Shown piece after piece: positions 8,708-17,170 of a stretch of 64,000 nucleotides of DNA; the stretch's first letter is position 1; every line of letters starts with the position of its first letter. A program made the position numbers and the translations under genes. The stretch covers positions 1 to 64,000 of the forward strand of contig DASXZO010000095.1 of assembly GCA_036501845.1 (NCBI GenBank), written 5' to 3'. The notes under the pieces are model-generated. The model did not search any database. It had not been told where the DNA came from and worked only from the letters and a program-made list of their open reading frames with translations. This stretch comes from JBBREP01 sp036501845 (GTDB taxonomy: Bacteria > Actinomycetota > Acidimicrobiia > IMCC26256 > PALSA-610).

Positions 8708-9646
8708 ATGGCGGACGCGCACTCCACCTTCCTCGAGCTCTCCCGCGACGAATGGGCGCGCCTGCGCGCCAACACGCCGCTCACACTCGACGAAGACGAG
8801 CTGCGCGAGCTTCGAGGCATCAACGAGGCGGTGGCACTCGACGAGGTGCGCGACGTGTACCTCCCGCTGTCGCGCCTCTTGAACCTGCGCGTGTCGGCGC
8901 GCCAACACCTGCACGAGGTCACCACCAACTTCCTGGGCGCGCTCACGCCGCGCGTCCCGTTCGTGATCGCCATCGCCGGCAGCGTTGCGGTGGGCAAGAG
9001 CACCACGGCCCGTGTGTTGCAGGCCCTGCTCGCCCGCTGGCCGGTGCATCCCACGGTGGAGCTGATCACCACGGATGGCTTCCTCTACCCGAACGACGAG
9101 CTCGTGCAGCGCAACCTCATGGATCGCAAGGGCTTTCCCGAGAGCTACGACGTGCGCCGTCTGCTCTCCGTGCTCGCCGAGCTGAAGTCGGGTGCGGAGC
9201 GCGTGGAGGTACCGCTCTATTCACACACCACATACGACGTCGTGCCCGACGACACGCTCACGATCACTGCGGCCGACATCGTGATCGTCGAAGGCATCAA
9301 CGTGCTGCAGGTGCCGCCCACCCGCGCCGGCGTCGACCAGCTTCACGTGTCCGACTACTTCGACTTCTCGATCTACGTCGACGCGGCCGAATCCGACGTC
9401 GAACGCTGGTACATCGAACGCACCTTTGCGTTGCGCGACGGCGCGTTCCGCGAGCCCGAGTCGTTCTTTCACTTCCTCACGCCGTACTCCGACGATCAGG
9501 TACACGAGTTCGCCACCTCGATCTGGGAGGGCATCAACCGCCGCAACCTCCGCGAGAACATCGCTCCCACTCGTTCACGCGCCGACCTCGTGCTCTACAA
9601 GGGCCCAGATCACGCGGTCGAGCAAGTCCTCCTCCGCAAGATGTAG
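8708..9646 (+). CDS. coaA: Type I pantothenate kinase
   Basis: A 312-aa P-loop kinase that phosphorylates pantothenate, the first step of coenzyme A synthesis. The Walker A motif GSVAVGKSTT is at residues 91-100. Characteristic downstream blocks are TTDGFLYPN, MDRKGFPESYDV and the C-terminal WEGINRRNLRENI. The length matches the CoaA family (about 310-320 aa). ATG at 8708 places the conserved WARLRANTPL block at the expected position. Monocistronic: divergent from mmsA and convergent with tetR, from which a 17-bp-stem hairpin separates it. Confidence 0.96.
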   Translation: MADAHSTFLELSRDEWARLRANTPLTLDEDELRELRGINEAVALDEVRDVYLPLSRLLNLRVSARQHLHEVTTNFLGALTPRVPFVIAIAGSVAVGKSTTARVLQALLARWPVHPTVELITTDGFLYPNDELVQRNLMDRKGFPESYDVRRLLSVLAELKSGAERVEVPLYSHTTYDVVPDDTLTITAADIVIVEGINVLQVPPTRAGVDQLHVSDYFDFSIYVDAAESDVERWYIERTFALRDGAFREPESFFHFLTPYSDDQVHEFATSIWEGINRRNLRENIAPTRSRADLVLYKGPDHAVEQVLLRKM

Positions 9647-9648
9647 GA

Positions 9649-9685
9649 GCGTCGTAGAGCGTCGCTATGCGACGCTCTACGACGC
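9649..9685. terminator. Bidirectional terminator hairpin
   Basis: Perfect 17-bp stem (9649-9665 and 9669-9685) with a 3-nt TAT loop, located 3 nt after the coaA stop and 20 nt before the end of the convergent tetR gene. Perfect symmetry allows it to serve both strands. No U-tract is present. Confidence 0.85.
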
Positions 9686-9705
9686 CCGGCGCGAGCGGGT
9701 GTGAA

Positions 9706-10302
9706 TCAGTCGATGGGAATGTCGCCGCGGATGCCGCGGAGTCCGAACCATGCGAGCTCTGCGAGCCACTGCGCGAGCTGTTCGGGATCGGGATGGTCGG
9801 CATGGTCATCGACCGCGATCGAACGGCGGCTCGTGGCCTCGGCGATGCCGACGATGGCGTGCGCGAGTACGAGGCGGTGCTCGGCTTCCACCGGCAGGTC
9901 GGTGAGCGTGGTGGCGATCAGGTGCGCGCCTTCTTCGAGCACTCGCTCGGTGCGCTCGGCGAACTCGGGGTCGTTGCGCACCGACGCGCCGAACAGCAGC
10001 CGGAACGACGACGGGCTGTCGCGCACGAACCGGAAGTATGCGTTGAAGCCGGCTTCCACGCGCCCCCGGCCACCGACGCCGGGCTCGATCGCGGCGGCGA
10101 GCTGGGCGAGCAGTTGGTCGCCCACATCGTCGAGCAGCTCGAGGAACAGCGCGCGCTTGTTGCGGAAGTGTTGGTACAGCACCGGCTTGGTCACGCCCGC
10201 GGCCGTCGCGACGTCGTCCATCGACGTGGCGTGGAACCCGCGCTCGGCGAACACCTCGCCGGCGACGTCGAGCAGTTGTCGTCGCCGTTGCTCGGCGGGC
10301 AT
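9706..10302 (-). CDS. TetR/AcrR family transcriptional regulator
   Basis: A 198-aa repressor-type protein. The N-terminal helix-turn-helix is clear: RRRQLLDVAGEVFAERGF, then VATAAGVTKPVLYQHFRNK (about residues 5-50). The C-terminal ligand-binding domain is variable. I use the ATG at 10302; an in-frame GTG at 10329 would add nine residues (VAAERNLR) and cannot be excluded. Last gene of a minus-strand run behind the aldo/keto reductase, with which it may share a transcript. Its target and ligand are unknown. Confidence 0.85.
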   Translation of the reverse strand: MPAEQRRRQLLDVAGEVFAERGFHATSMDDVATAAGVTKPVLYQHFRNKRALFLELLDDVGDQLLAQLAAAIEPGVGGRGRVEAGFNAYFRFVRDSPSSFRLLFGASVRNDPEFAERTERVLEEGAHLIATTLTDLPVEAEHRLVLAHAIVGIAEATSRRSIAVDDHADHPDPEQLAQWLAELAWFGLRGIRGDIPID

Positions 10303-10340
10303 GCGCAGATTGCGCTCCGCGGCCACCACCCGGCGGGGAC

Positions 10341-11348
10341 CTACACGCTCGACTTCAGCGGCATCACGAAGCGGTCGTCGTGATCGAAGTTGCGTGCCCG
10401 CAGCTCGTCGAGCGCGAGTGCTTCGTCGGCCGTGAGCGGCATTTCCGACGCCGCTGCGTATTCGCGCACGTCGTCGACGCTCAGCACCGTCGGCAACACG
10501 TTGGCGAACGCCGGGTTGGCGAGGATGCCGGCAATCGCGGCCTGACCCCTCGTGCGGCCGGTCTCGGGCGCCCAGAGGAACGCGAGCGTGTCGGCCTTCT
10601 CGAAGTTGTCGCGCATGTTGTCGGCGTTGCGGTGCGCGCGGTGGTCGCCGGGCGGGAACACGGTGTCGATCGTGACCTTCCCCGACAGCGTGTCCGACGC
10701 GTGCGGCACTCGCGAGATCAGGCTGCACTCGCCGTCGCGCACCCGGTCCTCCGACGCGAAGGTGAGCCCGGGCTCCTGTTCCAGCACGTTGAACACGGTC
10801 TGCAGGGTGGCGATCGGACGGTTGCGCACCGACTCGATGCCTTCGGTCACCCAGCCGATCGCGGGGCCCAGCGCCACGCCGAGCTCGCGCACCTTGCCCG
10901 CGTCCTTGAGCTCCACGAGCGCGGCCCAGAGGTCGTCGTCGCGGATGGGGTCGATGCGCACGTTGTGCAGCTGGTAGAGGTCGAGGTAATCGGTGCCGAG
11001 CCGACGCAGCGAGTCGTCGAGCTGCTTACGCACCGCTGCGGGGCTGAAGTCCTGCGGCCGCTCACGCTGGCTCGCCGGGCGCGGCGCATCGATGTTGTAG
11101 CCGCACTTGGTGGTGAGCACGATCTCGTCGCGGTGCGACGCGAGCAGCGGTGCGAGCATCGTCTCGCCACCGCCACCGTCGCCGTATACCGGCGCCGTAT
11201 CGATGAAGTTGATGCCGCAATCGAGCGCGGCGTGCAGCAAGGCGTCCGGGTCGTCGACTCGGCCCCACCAGTCGCTCGCGAGCGTCCACGTGCCGATGCC
11301 CACCTCGGAGACCGTGATGTCGGTGTTGCCGAGACGGCGAAAGCGCAT
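10341..11348 (-). CDS. Aldo/keto reductase
   Basis: A 335-aa NADPH-dependent oxidoreductase with the TIM-barrel AKR fold. The catalytic tetrad is visible: Asp and Tyr in FIDTAPVYGDG, Lys in LTTKCGYN and His in DLYQLHN. ATG at 11348 (MRFRRLGNTDITVSEVG) is the canonical AKR N-terminus; further upstream codons overlap the neighbouring gene and look unrelated. The C-terminal half has an insertion-rich segment and ends LRARNFDHDDRF. It sits 10 nt after the small membrane protein gene. Physiological substrate unknown. Confidence 0.88.
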   Translation of the reverse strand: MRFRRLGNTDITVSEVGIGTWTLASDWWGRVDDPDALLHAALDCGINFIDTAPVYGDGGGGETMLAPLLASHRDEIVLTTKCGYNIDAPRPASQRERPQDFSPAAVRKQLDDSLRRLGTDYLDLYQLHNVRIDPIRDDDLWAALVELKDAGKVRELGVALGPAIGWVTEGIESVRNRPIATLQTVFNVLEQEPGLTFASEDRVRDGECSLISRVPHASDTLSGKVTIDTVFPPGDHRAHRNADNMRDNFEKADTLAFLWAPETGRTRGQAAIAGILANPAFANVLPTVLSVDDVREYAAASEMPLTADEALALDELRARNFDHDDRFVMPLKSSV

Positions 11349-11358
11349 GGAGGCGATC

Positions 11359-11634
11359 CTAAGGCCGGCGCGCGGCTCCGCGCTCTTCGCGCTCGGCGGC
11401 GCGAATTCCGTACCCGAACACAATGGCACCAGGGAGCGCGATGCACGACACGACGAGCCCGATGGTCACCACAGTGACGGTCCAGGCGGGGAAGTCGGTG
11501 ATCGCACCCAGGACGAACGCCGCAATCGCGACGAGCAGCGCGCTGTAACCGAGGCGTTTGCCGTAGCCGACGAAGCGGCGGATCGATTCGCGCCGCTCGT
11601 CGACGGGATCCGTGGCACCACGAGGGTCACTCAT
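11359..11634 (-). CDS. Small two-TM membrane protein
   Basis: A 91-aa protein: a polar, charged N-terminus (MSDPRGATDPVDERRESIRR), then two hydrophobic helices (about residues 30-48 and 52-72) and an Arg/Glu-rich tail. No family recognised. It lies between folP (10 nt) and the aldo/keto reductase (10 nt), so it is translated as part of that operon. A role in metabolism of the neighbouring products cannot be inferred from sequence. Confidence 0.7.
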   Translation of the reverse strand: MSDPRGATDPVDERRESIRRFVGYGKRLGYSALLVAIAAFVLGAITDFPAWTVTVVTIGLVVSCIALPGAIVFGYGIRAAEREERGAARRP

Positions 11635-11644
11635 GTGCGCATGC

Positions 11645-12565
11645 TCACGTGGAAGCGGGCGCGACGCGCGCGTCCCAACGCAGGTTCGCGGCCAATCCAC
11701 TTTGCTCGTCAACCTCGGCGCGCGCTTCCAGCACGTCGAGCACCGCGAAGAAGTCGCGCACTTGTGCCACGTCGTGCACCCGCACGATCGACGCCGGCGC
11801 GCGTGTGCAGGCGAAGGCCAGCGCCGCGAGCGTGCCCGCGAGTCGCTCACGCGGCGGACGGCCGGTGATCACGCCCACGAAGTCCTTGCGCGACAGCGCG
11901 AGCAACAACGGTCGACCGAGTGCAGTGACCGCGTCGAGGCTGCGCAGCACGGCGACGGTCTGGGCCGCAGTCTTGGAGAAGTCGGGCCCAGGGTCGAGGA
12001 TCAGTTGCTCGCTTGCGACACCCGCGTCGAGCAACTCGTCGCGCCGCGTGCGCAGCCGTTCGACCACGTCGGCCACCACACCACCCTCGACGTCCTGATA
12101 CAGCGCGCGCGCATCGGTGCGCGTCTTCGGACGCCAGCGCGTGTGCATCACCACGAGGCCCGCGCCGGTGCGCGCGACGAGGTCCGGCATATCCGGATCG
12201 ATCACACCCGACACGTCGTTGATCACGTCGGCGCCCGCGTCGAGCACCGCCGCGGCCACGGCTGCCCGGTAGGTGTCGACGGAGATCATGCAGTTGCTCG
12301 CGGCGCGCACACCGGCCACCACCGGGAGGACGCGATCGATCTCCTCGGGCACGCTGATCTCGGGCACGCCGGTGATCGCCGACTGGCCACCGATGTCGAT
12401 CACTTCGGCGCCGTCGTCCACGAGCGCCCTGGCTCGGGCCACGGCCTCGTCGGCGCTGCGCAAGTCGCCGCCGTCCGAGAACGAATCCGGCGTGGCGTTG
12501 ACCACGCCCATCACGAGGGGCCGGCGAACATCGATCGTGCGGTCGCGGCAGCGCAGCACCGGCAT
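11645..12565 (-). CDS. folP: Dihydropteroate synthase homologue, FolP2-like
   Basis: A 306-aa TIM-barrel protein of the DHPS family. Conserved: MGVVNATPDSFSDGG (about 19-33), MISVDTYR, DVINDVSG and LALSRKDFVG. Changed: the usual pABA/pterin loop GGESTRPG reads GGQSAITG, and the conserved DPGIGFGKT-x-x-H-N block reads DPGPDFSKTAAQ with no Asn. An extra segment, HTRWRPKTRTDAR, follows the GAGLVVMHT strand. From memory, these changes match mycobacterial FolP2, reported as lacking normal DHPS activity, more than FolP1. It adjoins a glycosyltransferase-like gene, reminiscent of mycobacterial folP2 next to gpgS. Folate synthesis is therefore uncertain. Confidence 0.8.
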   Translation of the reverse strand: MPVLRCRDRTIDVRRPLVMGVVNATPDSFSDGGDLRSADEAVARARALVDDGAEVIDIGGQSAITGVPEISVPEEIDRVLPVVAGVRAASNCMISVDTYRAAVAAAVLDAGADVINDVSGVIDPDMPDLVARTGAGLVVMHTRWRPKTRTDARALYQDVEGGVVADVVERLRTRRDELLDAGVASEQLILDPGPDFSKTAAQTVAVLRSLDAVTALGRPLLLALSRKDFVGVITGRPPRERLAGTLAALAFACTRAPASIVRVHDVAQVRDFFAVLDVLEARAEVDEQSGLAANLRWDARVAPAST

Positions 12566-12580
12566 GAAGCGAACCGTAGG

Positions 12581-13618
12581 TCAGGGGCCGATCTCGAACG
12601 CCATCAACACGTCGGCGAGCTTCGCGGGCAGGTGTTCGGCCGCGAACGACAGGCGAGCGCGGCGCAGGTTCACGTCGGCAACCCGGCCGTTCGGACGGGC
12701 GAGGAATTTCACGAGCTCGACCGGCTCGGCCACCGAGAAGAAGCGCAACCCGATTGCCTGCAACTCCCCGAGCACCGGAAACGTGCCCACGACGCAGGGC
12801 CGCTCGCCGATGATCGCTTCGATGGCGGCCGAACCGGACGGGTCCCACGTGGCCGGCACCAACACCACGTCGCTCGCGGCGATCGCGTCGCGGCGATCGG
12901 GAGGCGCGTCGGAGAACGTGACGGGAACCGGGCAGCGCTCGAGCAAGCGCTCGACGGTCGACGCAACGTCGTCGTGCACGGGACCGCGCAACCAATAGCG
13001 CAGGCGCTGCTTCGGTATTGCCGCGTGCAGCGCGCTCACGAAACGCACCGCCCCGGCAACATTCGTGTTCCGTGTGGCCGCAGTCGGTTGATAGAGCACG
13101 ATCTCGTCGTCGTCGAAACCGAGTGCGGCGCGCGTCGCGTCGCGCTCGCCCACGGGTGCGTCGAAGTCGTAGTGATTGTGGATCGCGAACGCCGACGTGT
13201 ATCCGTGCGCTTGCAAGTCGCGTCGCGCGCGCAGGCTCACACCTATATGCGCCGCGCCGTGCGCGCGCGGCGGGAGCGTGTCGTCGGCACGTTCACTCCA
13301 ACCTGGATCCCACGGCAGTTCGTGGTGGTGAAAGATCACGCGTCCACCGCGCGCGGCGTGTGCTTGCAACGCGTTGGCGATGGTCGACACGTGCGGGCTT
13401 GCGGGCACCGAGCACACGTTCGCCGCGACCACGACTGCGCAACCATCGATCGCCGACACGATCGCGTCGGCATCGCGATTGTGAATTACATCGTTGTGAT
13501 CGACTCGACGGATCGCGTAACCAAGTTCACCGAACGCGTTCGCCCAGAGCTCTGCTTGTGCCGCGACGTCTTCGGTTTCGGTCTGCAGATAGCGCAACAT
13601 TGCAACGGCTCGCGTCAC
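12581..13618 (-). CDS. GT-B fold glycosyltransferase-like protein
   Basis: About 345 aa with a two-Rossmann GT4-type layout. The N-terminal acceptor-like half contains GGRVIFHHHELPWD. The C-terminal half resembles nucleotide-sugar domains: EIVLYQPTAATRNTN, then APPDRRDAIAASDVVLVPATWDPSGSAAIEAI, similar to the SD-hhh-P-S-h-x-E-x-x-G region of GT4 enzymes. The classical E-x7-E pair is not clear. I chose GTG at 13618 (VTRAVAMLRYLQ); ATG at 13600 is an alternative. It starts the run leading into the FolP2-like gene, 16 nt away. Donor and acceptor unknown. Confidence 0.65.
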   Translation of the reverse strand: MTRAVAMLRYLQTETEDVAAQAELWANAFGELGYAIRRVDHNDVIHNRDADAIVSAIDGCAVVVAANVCSVPASPHVSTIANALQAHAARGGRVIFHHHELPWDPGWSERADDTLPPRAHGAAHIGVSLRARRDLQAHGYTSAFAIHNHYDFDAPVGERDATRAALGFDDDEIVLYQPTAATRNTNVAGAVRFVSALHAAIPKQRLRYWLRGPVHDDVASTVERLLERCPVPVTFSDAPPDRRDAIAASDVVLVPATWDPSGSAAIEAIIGERPCVVGTFPVLGELQAIGLRFFSVAEPVELVKFLARPNGRVADVNLRRARLSFAAEHLPAKLADVLMAFEIGP

Positions 13619-13863
13619 GGCGCCGACCGTACCGGCGCGCCGCGCCGGCCATTCCATCGACACCTGGCACTCACGTCGTCACCGAGCGTGACGGCGCGAG
13701 TAAGGCGAGACAAAAAGTGTGTCTGCAGGTATTGCCAACTCGCTGCTGCGATGCGCACACTTCAATCAACGTGAGGGTGGTCGCCACGCAGTGCGTGACG
13801 GTCGCGGGTGGAGCCGGACCACTCACGAGAAGGGGGCCGCATCGTTGCCACGATGCTGACCGC

Positions 13864-15246
13864 GTGACCGACTTCCCACCCCAATTACGAATCCCCACCA
13901 TTGCGAGCTGCACGATTGCGCTCGCGCTCATCTCCATTGCAATAGGGCACGACGGAGCCGCGCCGGCGTTGCTTCCGTGCACGGTGCTCGCGTGCTTGGC
14001 CGTCGTCGCCGAGCACGAGCGCATCAGCTTGCGCTCCGGTATCGACGTGAGTCCCGGGCTCGTGGTGCTGCTGGCATCGCTCGTGGTGTTCCGCCAGTCG
14101 AACTCGCTCGCGGGCCCGCTGATCGTGGCCGCGTGCAGCGGGCTGCACGTCGCGTCGTTGCGCAGCGGCCGCCGCGGCTGGCTCGCGTTCCATGCCGCAA
14201 GCTCCACACTCGGGGCCGCGGCCGCATGTGTCGTGTTCTGGGCGGTGCCCGCGTCGTCCGTCGCGCAGCTCTCCGGCGCGTTGTTCATGCTCGCACCCGC
14301 GGCGTTCGCTGCGATCGCCGTCGAAAGCATTGTCGTCGCGCTGTCGTACCGCCATGACGTGCGACCGCGCCCATGGCTCCCCGAGTTCCCGGAGATCGCA
14401 GTGGCGCTGTCGACGTTTGGTGCGGCCGGCGCGCTCGTGGGTGTGATGGCGAACGGAACCGGCTCGGCGATCCTGCTGGTGCTACTCGTTCCGATCTTGC
14501 TCGCACCGCAAGTGCTCGCCGCGCCCGGTCGGCTCGAGGCGGCCGAGTCGGATGCGGTTGCGTCGCTGATGCGCGCGCTCGAGGTGAAGGACCCCTACAC
14601 CGCCGCGCATTCGCAGCGCGTGGCGCGCTTCGCCACCTACATCGGCGCGGAGCTCGAGATCTCGGGCCAGCGCCTCGAGGATCTTCGCCTCGCCGCGTTG
14701 CTCCACGACATCGGCAAGCTCGTGGTACCGAACCAGCTTCTCAATAAGCCAGGGCGGCTCACGCGCGAGGAGTTCGACGTGGTGAAGCGGCACGAGCACG
14801 TGTCGGTGGCGATGTTGTCGCGCATCGACGCGCTGGCGCCTGTGGCGCGCCTGGTTGCCGACTCCCGCCACGACACCTTCGCCGAACTGCGCTCGCTGGA
14901 GGCGCACGTGATCGCGGTGGCCGACGCCTACGACGCCATGGCGTCCACTCGCGCCTACCGCCAGGCGCTGCCCGAGGAAGTGGTGTTCGCCGAATTGCGC
15001 GCCAAGGCCGGCAAGCAGTTCCTCGCGCCGTGCGTAGAAGCCCTGATCGCCGCGCTCGTGCGGCGAGGCGAGACCGCGGTGGTGCACGATGCGGGTCTGC
15101 CGTACGGCTGGGCGGTGGTGCCACCGAAGAGCGGTGTGGGATCGGCGGGCCTCGGTGACTTTGCGCCCGCGCACATCGACCTCACCGAGAACAGCGGCGA
15201 GCACGTTGCGGTGCGATCGAGCGAGTTGCAAGGCGCAAGCCGGTGA
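13864..15246 (+). CDS. Membrane-anchored HDIG-domain phosphohydrolase
   Basis: A 460-aa protein: about six or seven membrane helices (residues 10-220), then a cytoplasmic HD domain. The metal-binding motif is intact, HSQRVARFATYIG (249) and LLHDIGKL (280-286). The later HH-x-x-GYP motif that marks c-di-GMP-specific HD-GYP enzymes is absent; the segment reads DSRHDTFAELRSLEAHVIAVADAYDAM. The DAYDAM-x-x-x-R-x-YR block is present. So it is likely an HD phosphohydrolase acting on a nucleotide second messenger, with specificity unproven. GTG 13864 is preceded by AGAAGGGGG at a long distance. The stop overlaps the next start as GTGA. Confidence 0.8.
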   Translation: MTDFPPQLRIPTIASCTIALALISIAIGHDGAAPALLPCTVLACLAVVAEHERISLRSGIDVSPGLVVLLASLVVFRQSNSLAGPLIVAACSGLHVASLRSGRRGWLAFHAASSTLGAAAACVVFWAVPASSVAQLSGALFMLAPAAFAAIAVESIVVALSYRHDVRPRPWLPEFPEIAVALSTFGAAGALVGVMANGTGSAILLVLLVPILLAPQVLAAPGRLEAAESDAVASLMRALEVKDPYTAAHSQRVARFATYIGAELEISGQRLEDLRLAALLHDIGKLVVPNQLLNKPGRLTREEFDVVKRHEHVSVAMLSRIDALAPVARLVADSRHDTFAELRSLEAHVIAVADAYDAMASTRAYRQALPEEVVFAELRAKAGKQFLAPCVEALIAALVRRGETAVVHDAGLPYGWAVVPPKSGVGSAGLGDFAPAHIDLTENSGEHVAVRSSELQGASR

Positions 15247-16454
15247 GCGGGCGGACAGTGTTCGCGAGCGGTCGGGACGAGCGCCTGCGCGTCCCGGTGC
15301 TCGTAGTGGCGACCGCCGCCGCGCTGGTGGCGTTGGTGGTGGCGCTCGTGAGCAACTCGGAGCCGCTCGTCGCCGCAATGTTGCTCGGCGCCGGGATCGT
15401 GGTGGGCGAAGTGTTCGTGCTCCGCTGGCCGCCCGCGGGCGAGGTCGCGGCCTCGTATTCGGTGTTCCTCGCGCTCACGCGCGCGGTCGACCTACGCGTT
15501 GCCGTGGTCACGATCGTTGCGGCCGAGATCGTGACGTTGGCCGGTGACGAAGACTTCCGCTCGGCGCGGTGGCGCGCCGTGCGCAGCGCGGCCATGGGTG
15601 TGGCGATTGTGACGGTCTTCCACCTGGTGTTCGCGACGCTCGGTCACCGCGAACTGGTGATCACGGTGCTGGCCGCGCTGCTGGTGAGCGCGGCCGTGGG
15701 CGCGGCCATCGACGGAAGCATGCGTCACGCCGAGCGTGAGGTGCAGCAGACCTACTGGCCCGAGCGCGCGCTCTACGCGTGGGCCGCGGTGATCGGCACC
15801 GGAGTGCTGATGGCGCTCGCGGTGCGCGGCGTCGACGGTGCTGGCGCGTTGGGGGTGCGGGGCGCCGCGTGGTTGTCGCTCCCGCTTCTCGTGATCTGGT
15901 GGAGCTTCCAGCAGGACGACGCGTCGACGCGGCTCACGCGCCAGACGGCCGACGCACTCGCAATGGTGCCGGTGCTCGGCGGCGCGGTCGAGCTCGGCGC
16001 GTCGGCGCACGACGCTGATCTGGCCCGGCGGGTTGCCGCACAGCTCGGGCTCAGCGCCGACGAGCAGCACACGTTGGCGGTCGCGGCGCGGCTCCGTCAC
16101 CTCGGCGCAGTCACGTTCGACTCGGTGATCGACCTCACTGGCGACGCCAGCGGGGCGGCGTTGGCGCGCGCCGAAGCGGCAACGTCGGCCATGCTGCGGA
16201 ACACGCAATTCGACGAGGCCGGCGCGATCGTGTCCGCGGCGTCCGGCGTTGCTGCCCGCGCCGGCGACTCGCCGGACGGGCGCGCCGAGCTGCTGGCCAC
16301 GGTTGTTCGCACGCTCGACGAGTTCCAGACCGCGCGCCCTGGTGTGCGCGACCCGGCGGGCGCGATCGGTGCGCTACGAGCGCGGCACGCCGACCGGCGC
16401 GTGCGCACCGTCGTCGACGCGCTCGAGCGGGTTGTCGGGAGCGGCCCGGCCTGA
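15243..16454 (+). CDS. Membrane protein with degenerate HD-like domain
   Basis: A 403-aa protein translationally coupled (4-nt overlap) to the HDIG protein. About six TM helices occupy residues 18-235. The cytoplasmic tail has a helical array resembling an HD domain with the metal ligands lost: the position of HDIGK reads LRHLGAVTFDS, and the opening His reads AHDADLARRVAAQLGL. It looks like a non-catalytic paralogue of its neighbour and may be its regulatory partner; that is inference. The last 81 nt overlap the convergent gene 16374-17081. Confidence 0.7.
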   Translation: MSGRTVFASGRDERLRVPVLVVATAAALVALVVALVSNSEPLVAAMLLGAGIVVGEVFVLRWPPAGEVAASYSVFLALTRAVDLRVAVVTIVAAEIVTLAGDEDFRSARWRAVRSAAMGVAIVTVFHLVFATLGHRELVITVLAALLVSAAVGAAIDGSMRHAEREVQQTYWPERALYAWAAVIGTGVLMALAVRGVDGAGALGVRGAAWLSLPLLVIWWSFQQDDASTRLTRQTADALAMVPVLGGAVELGASAHDADLARRVAAQLGLSADEQHTLAVAARLRHLGAVTFDSVIDLTGDASGAALARAEAATSAMLRNTQFDEAGAIVSAASGVAARAGDSPDGRAELLATVVRTLDEFQTARPGVRDPAGAIGALRARHADRRVRTVVDALERVVGSGPA

Positions 16455-17081
16455 TGCGCCGGTGCGGGGCAGCACCCGCACCAGATCGTCGGGGCCGGCC
16501 GCCACCACCTCGATCTGTGCCGTATCGGCGAGCTCATGCTCGTCGAACGCGGCGCCCGCCATCCGGCGCCGGCGCCGGCTCGCGTGGAACGCGAGGTCGA
16601 TGAGCCCGACGGCGATGATCAAATCGCCGAAGCTGATTACTTCGTGAATCGGCGGCACGTAGATCACGTCGGTGATCCAGTAGAGATGCGTCGACGGGTC
16701 GTCGGCGTGGTGCAACACCGTCGGACCGGCTTCGGCATGGGCGGCCCAGCGTGGCGCCAGCTTCACCGGCATGCCGTGGTTCACGGTGATCGCGAGCGCG
16801 TTGGCGGCCAGGCCGATCAGCACCACCGTCATCCCGGTGCGCACCACGTTGCGACCACAGAACGCGAGCAACAGCACGTAGGCAGCCACGAGCGCGCCGA
16901 AACCGATGTCGAAGCCGCCCGCCGGTGAGATGTGCCCGCTCGCCAGCGCGAGTGCGACACCGCCCGCGAGCAGCATCGCCCACTCCCAGCGGGTGTCGAA
17001 GAGGAGCGCGGCGTACGAACCACGAGTGACCAGAGGCACGGCCAACGCGACGATGACGCCGATCCAGAGGAATCCCGTCAC
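16374..17081 (-). CDS. DUF5317-like membrane protein
   Basis: A 235-aa protein with about five TM helices in the first 165 residues. The conserved-looking core is LAANALAITVNHGMPVK, then STHLYWITDVIYVPPIHEVISFGDLIIAVGLI, matching my recollection of DUF5317, an actinobacterial membrane family of unknown role. A charged cytoplasmic tail follows (HASRRRRRM onwards). GTG at 17081 gives VTGFLWIGVIVALAVPL as first helix; upstream codons are rich in Arg/Pro and look non-coding. Tail-to-tail overlap of 81 nt with the preceding gene is unusual but both frames look coding. Confidence 0.65.
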   Translation of the reverse strand: MTGFLWIGVIVALAVPLVTRGSYAALLFDTRWEWAMLLAGGVALALASGHISPAGGFDIGFGALVAAYVLLLAFCGRNVVRTGMTVVLIGLAANALAITVNHGMPVKLAPRWAAHAEAGPTVLHHADDPSTHLYWITDVIYVPPIHEVISFGDLIIAVGLIDLAFHASRRRRRMAGAAFDEHELADTAQIEVVAAGPDDLVRVLPRTGASGRAAPDNPLERVDDGAHAPVGVPRS

Positions 17082-17170
17082 GTGTCGAAAACGTACCGGC
17101 GGGCGCGGCGCGAACCGCGCATACCGGTGTATCGGCTCCGGTGGCCCGACCGGCACTTACAGTGCGCGCC

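Noticed and set aside
11612..13774. Long plus-strand open frame opposite folP and the glycosyltransferase-like gene
   Set aside because: Its composition is that of a GC-rich antisense frame, with no motif or ribosome-binding site, and the opposite strand is coding.
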